Source: Archaeoglobus sp. JdFR-24
GTDB taxonomy: Archaea; Halobacteriota; Archaeoglobi; Archaeoglobales; Archaeoglobaceae
Assembly (NCBI GenBank): GCA_002011215.1
Contig: MTML01000053.1
Location: 1-27,896, forward strand
DNA length: 27,896 bases
Direction of reading: 5' to 3'
Below the pieces are notes generated by a model. It saw only the letters and a program-made list of their open reading frames with translations. It was not told the DNA's origin and searched no databases. This document shows, in pieces, positions 22,664-27,896 of the stretch; within the stretch, counting starts at the first letter, position 1; every line of letters begins with the position of its first letter. Both the position numbers and the translations under genes were made by a program.

Positions 22664-23590
22664 ATGAAAATCCTTGAACTCAGTGATGAGCTCTATCTTG
22701 TCGACCTTCCCCATAACAGGGAGGGTTTCAGGAAATTTATCAGTTCCTGGGTTTTCAGGAGCGATGGAAATGCCTTTGTTGTAGATGTTGGCACCACCAC
22801 TTCGGTTAAAAAACTGATCGAAGCGCTTGAGTATTTGAAGGTCAGGAGAATCGAATACATTCTGTTAACTCATATCCATATTGACCACGCAGGCGGGGTC
22901 GGAGAGTTTCTTAAATACCACCCTGAAGCAAAGGTTGTTGTCCACCCAAGCGGTGTTAAGCACCTGATCAATCCGGAAAAGCTCTGGAAAGGAACTCTAA
23001 AAGTTCTTGGAGATCTGGCTCTGATTTATGGAGAAATAAAGCCGGTACCGGAGGATAACATATACTCTGGCGATTTAGAATTTCAGGGTTCAGAAATTGA
23101 AATCATCGAAACCCCAGGACATGCTCCCCATCACCAGAGTTATGTTTTTGACAAATATCTCTTTGCAGGAGAGGCTATAGGAGTCCATCAGTATCTGAAA
23201 ATCAAAGATTACTATGTCCGGCCTGCCACCCCTCCAAAGTTCATATATGATATTGCAGTTAGCTCGATTAGAACGCTTGAAAATCTCGGGAATCTGACAG
23301 TATGCTATGGACATTTTGGGTATGAGGAGAATTGCAATAAAATGGCAGAAAACTACAGAAATCAACTTGATCTGTGGGTGGATGTGGTCAGGGAAGTGGC
23401 ATGTCAGAAGGATTACAGCGATGAAAAGAGCATTCTGGAAATCGTGAGGAGCGAGCTATTCTCATCTGATCCTGTTTTTGCAAAGTACGGTTATCTTGAG
23501 GAGGATATAAAGAAAAGAGAAGATTATTTCATCGATAATACTCTCAGGGGGATACTGGGCTACGTTAAGGAGACTTTCTGCCCAGATTGA
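22664..23590 (+). CDS. MBL-fold metallo-hydrolase
   Basis: The 308-residue product has the metallo-beta-lactamase motif THIHIDHAGG, with zinc ligands His70, His72, Asp74 and His75, and a second ligand region ETPGHAPHHQS near 150-160. CYGHFGYEENC further on supplies another His. The fold binds one or two metals and hydrolyses esters, thioesters or amides, or reduces oxygen; substrate cannot be read from sequence. A C-terminal helical part (about 230-308) follows. TATA-like TTTAATATTTTAAAAG lies about 20-30 bases before the ATG, so the mRNA is probably leaderless. It stands alone, 90 bp before Elp3. Confidence 0.88.
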   Translation: MKILELSDELYLVDLPHNREGFRKFISSWVFRSDGNAFVVDVGTTTSVKKLIEALEYLKVRRIEYILLTHIHIDHAGGVGEFLKYHPEAKVVVHPSGVKHLINPEKLWKGTLKVLGDLALIYGEIKPVPEDNIYSGDLEFQGSEIEIIETPGHAPHHQSYVFDKYLFAGEAIGVHQYLKIKDYYVRPATPPKFIYDIAVSSIRTLENLGNLTVCYGHFGYEENCNKMAENYRNQLDLWVDVVREVACQKDYSDEKSILEIVRSELFSSDPVFAKYGYLEEDIKKREDYFIDNTLRGILGYVKETFCPD

Positions 23591-23680
23591 AGATGTTAAC
23601 TTTAATCTGAATTTATTTTGTTCAATTACCCACTATCTCCAAAAGGTTTAAACTCAGAGAAAACTCATTTTCTAAAACCC

Positions 23681-25333
23681 ATGAATAAATCCCAGAACGA
23701 ACTCCAATCTAAAGCTGAAGGAGAAGCTTACTGGAAAGCGTGCGAAGAAATAGCATTCGAATTACTGAAGCTTTTGCCCGAAAATAAAAATCAAATTGCC
23801 GTTATAAAAAAGAGAATCTCCAGGAAGTACTCTCTTCCATCACTCCCCTCCGATCCGGATATATCTGTCTCTCTTAATAGGCTTCTTTCCGATTCATCTG
23901 ATTCTGTTTCGGATGTGTTGAAAATAAAGAAACTTTTGAAAATAAAGCCTGTAAGAACGATTTCCGGTGTTGCTGTAGTGGCTGTAATGACCTCTCCAGC
24001 CCCATGTCCTCATGGAAAGTGTCTCCCATGCCCAGGAGGAGCACCCGTATCACCTCAAAGTTATACGGGAAGAGAGCCAGCAGCGATGAGGGGAATGCAA
24101 CACAATTACGATCCCTTCAGACAGGTTACTGCCCGGCTCAGGGAGCTCAGCGAAATCGGACATGATGTTGAAAAGGTTGAGATCATCGTGATGGGAGGCA
24201 CATTTCCTGCGAGAGATAAAGAGTATAAGGACAGCTTCATACTTGGAATTTACAACGCTTTAAACTCTTTTGACAGGAGAAAAAGCATAACCCAAACGCT
24301 TGAAGCTGCAAAGAAGAGAAACGAAAAGGCCAGGGCGAGATGCATAGGCATGACTTTCGAAACAAGGCCGGATCACTCGGGGATTGATGAAATAAGAGAA
24401 ATGCTGTATTACGGTGGAACGAAGGTCGAGCTTGGTGTGCAGAATGTTGATGATGAAATCCTCGAGGGAATAAAAAGGGGGCATGGGGTTGAGGAAGTTA
24501 AAAGGGCAACGAGAATGCTGAAAGACTCGGCTTTTAAAGTTGGTTATCACATAATGCCCGGTCTTCCCGGGAGCAACTTCGAAAAGGACCTTGAGATGTT
24601 CAGAAAGATCTTCGAAATGGACGATTACAAGCCAGATTACCTCAAAATATATCCTACGCTTGTGGTGGAGGGGACCGAGCTTTATGAGCTATATCGGAAG
24701 GGAGATTACATGCCTTATTCGACGGATGAGGTTGCAGAGCTCATAGCAAAGGCTAAAAGACGCTTTCCAAAGTGGGTGAGGGTGCAGAGGATTCAGCGAG
24801 ACATTCCTGTAAAATATGCGATCGGCCTTGATAAGGGAAATCTCAGACAGATCGTCCATGAAAAAATGAAGGAATATGGATGGAAATGCAGATGCATAAG
24901 GTGCAGGGAAGCTGGACACGTTATGCGAAAATCTGGATTAAGTCCGGAGAGGATACTTAAAGAATCGGAAATTATGATTGAGAGTTATAAAGCATCTGGT
25001 GGGGTTGAATATTTTATCTCCTTTGAAAATGCTGAACACGATATTTTATCCGGTTTTATAAAGTTAAGGTTCGGAAATCCGCTATTCTCTGAGATCTCGA
25101 ATTCCGCTCTGGTAAGGGAACTTCATGTTTATGGAACGGCCCTGCCTGTGGGCAAGCGAGATGAAAGTGCTGTACAGCATAAAGGGATCGGTGAAAAATT
25201 GCTCTCTGTTGCTGAAGAAATCGCCAAGGAAAAATATGACAGGATAGCTGTTATAAGCGGGGTTGGGGTGAGAGATTATTACAGAAAGCATGGTTACAGA
25301 AAGAGGGGTAACTATATGGTTAAAAGACTCTGA
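23681..25333 (+). CDS. elp3: Elp3-type tRNA uridine-34 modification enzyme (radical SAM/acetyltransferase)
   Basis: From ATG 23681 the protein has 550 residues, the normal Elp3 size. The radical SAM cluster is CPHGKCLPC, with Cys109, Cys114 and Cys117 binding a 4Fe-4S cluster. GGAPVSPQSYTGREPAAMRG follows, as in all Elp3. MGGTFPARDKEYKDSFI and ETRPDHSGIDEI are further core motifs. CRCIRCREAG (about residue 406) is the zinc-binding region, and the end (KGIGEKLLSVAEEIAKEKYD, SGVGVRDYYRKHGY) is the GNAT domain. It adds a carboxymethyl-type group to U34 of tRNA. The longer start at 23618 is upstream of a TATA-like GGTTTAAAC and is unlikely. Archaeal Elp3 acts without the other Elongator subunits. 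Confidence 0.96.
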   Translation: MNKSQNELQSKAEGEAYWKACEEIAFELLKLLPENKNQIAVIKKRISRKYSLPSLPSDPDISVSLNRLLSDSSDSVSDVLKIKKLLKIKPVRTISGVAVVAVMTSPAPCPHGKCLPCPGGAPVSPQSYTGREPAAMRGMQHNYDPFRQVTARLRELSEIGHDVEKVEIIVMGGTFPARDKEYKDSFILGIYNALNSFDRRKSITQTLEAAKKRNEKARARCIGMTFETRPDHSGIDEIREMLYYGGTKVELGVQNVDDEILEGIKRGHGVEEVKRATRMLKDSAFKVGYHIMPGLPGSNFEKDLEMFRKIFEMDDYKPDYLKIYPTLVVEGTELYELYRKGDYMPYSTDEVAELIAKAKRRFPKWVRVQRIQRDIPVKYAIGLDKGNLRQIVHEKMKEYGWKCRCIRCREAGHVMRKSGLSPERILKESEIMIESYKASGGVEYFISFENAEHDILSGFIKLRFGNPLFSEISNSALVRELHVYGTALPVGKRDESAVQHKGIGEKLLSVAEEIAKEKYDRIAVISGVGVRDYYRKHGYRKRGNYMVKRL

Positions 25334-25532
25334 TTTTGATTTATGATTTCACTCTCTGATTGGTTTTTTAAAGCTGTGATAATCAAACATATGTGCCAGA
25401 TCATTGGAATCAGGTTATCAGATAAATTAGTTTGATTAATCATTTCCAATACTCAGCGAAATACGTCCAAAATAGAAAAATCTAAGTATATGCTTAAATT
25501 CATCCTTATTGATAATAAAAAAGGTGATTAAC
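25334..25532. promoter_or_regulatory. promoter region of the sucCD operon
   Basis: A TATA-like GTATATGCTTAAAT lies at about 25486-25499, and GGTGAT precedes the ATG at 25533. Two inversely oriented copies of GTTTGATTA occur upstream (25388-25377 on the minus strand as GTTTGATTATCA and 25430-25442 on the plus strand as GTTTGATTAATCA). They may be a regulator site; a related repeat precedes the flavoprotein gene downstream. Confidence 0.45.
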
Positions 25533-26684
25533 ATGAAATTGCACGAGTATCAGGCTAAGGAAGTTTTCTCAAGGCACGGAATAAAAATTCCCAGGGGTAA
25601 GATAGCTACCACTCCTGAAGAAGTGAGGAAAATTGTTGAAGAACTTGGTGAGGTTGTGCTCAAATCCCAGGTTCTTGTTGGTGGAAGAGGTAAGGCCGGC
25701 GGAATATTGAAGGCTGACTCTGTTGAAGATGCTGTTGAAAAGTCAGAAACTCTTTTTGGAAAAGATATAAAGGGAAATATTGTTAAAAAAATCCTTGTTG
25801 AAGAAAAACTGGATATTGCAAGGGAAATGTATGTGGGGGTAACTCTCGACAGAACAAAAAAAGGTGTGGCGGTAATTTTAAGCTCTGTTGGCGGAATGGA
25901 TATTGAGGAGATAGCAATTAAACATCCCGATAAAATAGGCAAGATAACAATAAATCCTCTCTGGGGTTTATGGGATTATCAGATCAGAGAGCTTCTCTAT
26001 GAGTCCGGCATGCCAGGAGAGTACTTTAAAAAAGTGTTTTCTATAATAAGAACTCTTTATAATATTTTCACGCAGTATGAGGCTGAGCTGACCGAGATAA
26101 ACCCCCTTGTAGTGACTTCAGATGGTGAAGTGATAGCGGCAGACGGCAGACTGAACATTGATGACAACGCCCTCTACAGGCAGAAAGAATTTGCGGAAAA
26201 GAAGGACTTTACAGGATCTGAACTCGAAAGAGAAGCTGAGAGCAAGGGCATCAATTATGTCAAACTCGATGGAAACATTGGTGTGATCGCTAATGGAGCC
26301 GGGATGTCGATGTCAACGATGGATCTTATTTATTTGGAGGGTGGAAAGCCAGCAAACTTCCTTGATATTGGAGGTGGGGCATCATCAGAACTCGTTAAAA
26401 CATCTATCGAGCTCATTTTGAATGATCCGGGTGTGAAGGTTATTTTCATAAATATTTTTGGAGGTATAACGAGATGTGATCAGGTCGCCGAAGGTCTCAT
26501 TAAAGCCTTTTCAGAAATTGATGTGGATGTTCCGGTAGTTTTAAGACTTGCCGGGACAAACGAACAGGAAGGCAGGAAAATGATTTCAGAATTTCTTGAA
26601 AGAACTTCTAAAAATCTGATAATGGTTGAGACCATGGAAGAAGGTGCTAAAAAGGCTGTTGAACTGGCAGGTGAGGTGGAATAA
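25533..26684 (+). CDS. sucC: succinyl-CoA synthetase beta subunit
   Basis: The 383-residue protein begins [17 protein letters not shown], the canonical start of the ATP-grasp subunit. [11 protein letters not shown] (about 46-56) is the nucleotide-binding loop, [12 protein letters not shown] (near 187) lies in the Mg-binding region, and [13 protein letters not shown] near 309 faces the CoA/power helix. It works with the alpha subunit to interconvert succinyl-CoA plus ADP/GDP and Pi with succinate, CoA and ATP/GTP. ATG 25533 has GGTGAT upstream; 25509 would add 8 residues. It overlaps sucD by one base (TAATG). Confidence 0.96.
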   Translation: MKLHEYQAKEVFSRHGIKIPRGKIATTPEEVRKIVEELGEVVLKSQVLVGGRGKAGGILKADSVEDAVEKSETLFGKDIKGNIVKKILVEEKLDIAREMYVGVTLDRTKKGVAVILSSVGGMDIEEIAIKHPDKIGKITINPLWGLWDYQIRELLYESGMPGEYFKKVFSIIRTLYNIFTQYEAELTEINPLVVTSDGEVIAADGRLNIDDNALYRQKEFAEKKDFTGSELEREAESKGINYVKLDGNIGVIANGAGMSMSTMDLIYLEGGKPANFLDIGGGASSELVKTSIELILNDPGVKVIFINIFGGITRCDQVAEGLIKAFSEIDVDVPVVLRLAGTNEQEGRKMISEFLERTSKNLIMVETMEEGAKKAVELAGEVE

Positions 26685-27556
26685 TGGCAGTAATTATTGA
26701 TGAGAACACAAAGGCTATTGTTCAGGGAATAACAGGTTATCAGGGATCATTTCACACTCAGAGAATGCTGAGCTATGGAACGAAAATAGTTGCAGGAGTA
26801 ACTCCTGGAAAAGCCGGATCCGAGGTTCGTGGTGTTCCGGTTTACAACACAGTAAAGGAAGCAGTCAGTGAAACAGATGCTAATGCATCGATCGTCTTTG
26901 TCCCACCTGCTTTTGCTGCTGATGCTGTTTTTGAGGCTGCAGATGCTGGCATTGAAGTTATTGTGTGCATAACTGAGGGCATACCGGTACATGACGAGCT
27001 CAAAATGTACTGGAAAGTAAAGAACTCCGGGGTGCTTATAGGGCCGAACTGTCCGGGAATTATAAGTCCTGGAAAATCACACCTTGGAATTATGCCTGCA
27101 CAGATTTTTAAAGAGGGCAACGTTGGAATAGTCTCAAGGAGCGGAACTCTGACCTATCAAATTGCCTACAACCTTACGAATATGGGAATTGGTCAGTCGA
27201 CAGTTGTGGGTATAGGTGGAGACAGAATAATCGGAACAGATTTCATAGACCTGCTTGCGAGATTTGAAAACGACAAACAGACTGAATTGGTTGTTCTTGT
27301 GGGGGAGATAGGTGGAACTGATGAAGAAATGGCAGCGGAATTTATATCAAAGGAAATGACGAAGCCTGTGGTTGGCTACATTGCAGGTATTACTGCACCA
27401 CCCGGCAAGAGAATGGGTCATGCTGGAGCGATAATTGAGGGTGGAAAAGGCACAGCAGAGTCAAAAATTAAGGCTCTTGAACAGGCTGGTGTGGAGGTTG
27501 GAAAAACCCCAATGGAAGTCGCTCAAATTGTGAAAAGAAAGCTTGATGAAGTTTAA
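26684..27556 (+). CDS. sucD: succinyl-CoA synthetase alpha subunit
   Basis: The 290-residue protein has the CoA-binding Rossmann start ([17 protein letters not shown], about 13-29), [32 protein letters not shown], and the phospho-acceptor His246 in [18 protein letters not shown]. The His is phosphorylated during the reaction. Size and motifs are normal. It is coupled to sucC by TAATG and followed by a hairpin (27559-27580) that may end the transcript. Confidence 0.97.
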   Translation: MAVIIDENTKAIVQGITGYQGSFHTQRMLSYGTKIVAGVTPGKAGSEVRGVPVYNTVKEAVSETDANASIVFVPPAFAADAVFEAADAGIEVIVCITEGIPVHDELKMYWKVKNSGVLIGPNCPGIISPGKSHLGIMPAQIFKEGNVGIVSRSGTLTYQIAYNLTNMGIGQSTVVGIGGDRIIGTDFIDLLARFENDKQTELVVLVGEIGGTDEEMAAEFISKEMTKPVVGYIAGITAPPGKRMGHAGAIIEGGKGTAESKIKALEQAGVEVGKTPMEVAQIVKRKLDEV

Positions 27557-27558
27557 TA

Positions 27559-27580
27559 AGTCTAAAAATAAATTTAGACT
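27559..27580. terminator. hairpin after sucD
   Basis: AGTCTAAA (27559-27566) and TTTAGACT (27573-27580) form a perfect 8-bp stem with a 6-base loop, right after the stop codon. Short T/A runs follow. It could be a terminator or an RNA-stability element. Confidence 0.5.
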
Positions 27581-27586
27581 TTATTG

Positions 27587-27612
27587 TAATTGATTAATAA
27601 TTAAATCAATTA
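27587..27612. repeat. inverted repeat upstream of the flavoprotein gene
   Basis: TAATTGATT (27587-27595) and AATCAATTA (27604-27612) are perfect inverted copies separated by 8 bases, about 45 bases before the flavoprotein start. It sits where an operator or part of the TATA region would lie. Confidence 0.5.
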
Positions 27613-27657
27613 AAATCTAAATCGGAAATTAAGCCAATACCTTAGAGAGGTGTTTGA

Positions 27658-27896
27658 ATGAAACTCAGAGATGATATCGTAATCGTTGGTGCCGGTCTGG
27701 CCGGAATGAGGGCTGCCATAGCAGCAGCTGAAATATCAAGGGATCTGTCAATAGCTCTCATCTCCAAAACATATCCCATAAGGTGTCATAGCGTCTGTGC
27801 TGAAGGTGGAACAGCGGCAGTTATGAGAGAGGGTGATAGCTTTGATCTGCATGCATGGGATACTGTAAAGGGAGCAGACTTTCTGGCAGATCAGGA
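27658..27896 (+). CDS. sdhA: succinate dehydrogenase/fumarate reductase flavoprotein subunit (partial, start only)
   Basis: The reading frame begins at ATG 27658 after GAGAGGTG and runs off the window edge; about 79 residues are seen. IVIVGAGLAGMRAAIAAA (about 7-24) is the FAD-binding dinucleotide fold. TYPIRCHSVCAEGGTAAV follows, where the His corresponds to the one that carries covalent FAD in this family. A Cys precedes that His and another follows two residues later, which is not the commonest sequence. The enzyme oxidises succinate or reduces fumarate on the membrane, and succinate is the product of the synthetase encoded just before, so the loci share a pathway. The choice between succinate dehydrogenase and fumarate reductase cannot be made. 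Confidence 0.9.
   Translation, partial: MKLRDDIVIVGAGLAGMRAAIAAAEISRDLSIALISKTYPIRCHSVCAEGGTAAVMREGDSFDLHAWDTVKGADFLADQ

Noticed and set aside
1..27896. CRISPR array, insertion sequence or toxin-antitoxin pair
   Set aside because: No spaced direct repeats of 24-37 bp, no transposase and no recognisable toxin genes are present; only short tandem duplications occur.

Overview
The window is archaeal chromosome, most likely from the Archaeoglobales (Archaeoglobus/Ferroglobus/Geoglobus group). Supporting this are an archaeal-type SRP19, an archaeal tRNA-G10 methyltransferase, archaeal Elp3, a CBS-ParB protein, TATA boxes about 25-30 bp before start codons (often implying leaderless mRNAs), AGG/AGA-rich arginine codons and an rRNA locus with no 5S gene after the 23S. 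The genus is inference from protein style; no database was searched.

Layout. 1-300: 3' end of the 23S rRNA gene. 300-1180: a graveyard with a frameshifted zinc-ribbon gene on the minus strand and the broken start of a methyltransferase on the plus strand. 1138-4302: a MarR regulator with two matched palindromic operators around its TATA box, then a MATE and an MFS (DHA2-type) exporter, joined by 4-bp ATGA overlaps. 4303-6117: an AT-rich stretch with a minus-strand gene scrap, tRNA-Cys, a secreted metzincin-like protease and a tRNA-Gly-like sequence lacking half its anticodon arm. 6118-8253: two minus-strand membrane or surface protein genes (DUF599-like; a surface protein with a C-terminal anchor). 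8665-9479: an SPFH/stomatin gene behind a duplicated TATA element. 9529-11853: minus-strand RNA and regulatory genes (tRNA G10 methyltransferase, SRP19, CBS-ParB).

11929-16047: a purine-salvage block of phosphoribosyltransferase, adenine deaminase, a second phosphoribosyltransferase and methylthioadenosine phosphorylase. Read together, methylthioadenosine is split to adenine, adenine is deaminated to hypoxanthine, and one or both transferases could return the base to nucleotide. 16186-21773: a complete peptide/oligopeptide ABC importer (lipoprotein binding protein, two permeases, two ATPases). 21863-22492: a minus-strand membrane-anchored protein with a Cys/Gly-rich N-terminus. 22664-25333: an MBL-fold hydrolase and Elp3. 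25533-27896: succinyl-CoA synthetase beta and alpha, then the start of a succinate dehydrogenase/fumarate reductase flavoprotein running off the window edge.

Most genes are conventional. The parts most worth a second look are the decayed genes behind the rRNA, the tRNA-Gly-like relic beside the AT-rich protease, the twin MarR operators, the salvage cluster with its dual-coded hexamer overlap, and the duplicated promoter before the SPFH gene. I see no CRISPR array, insertion sequence or recognisable defence system.
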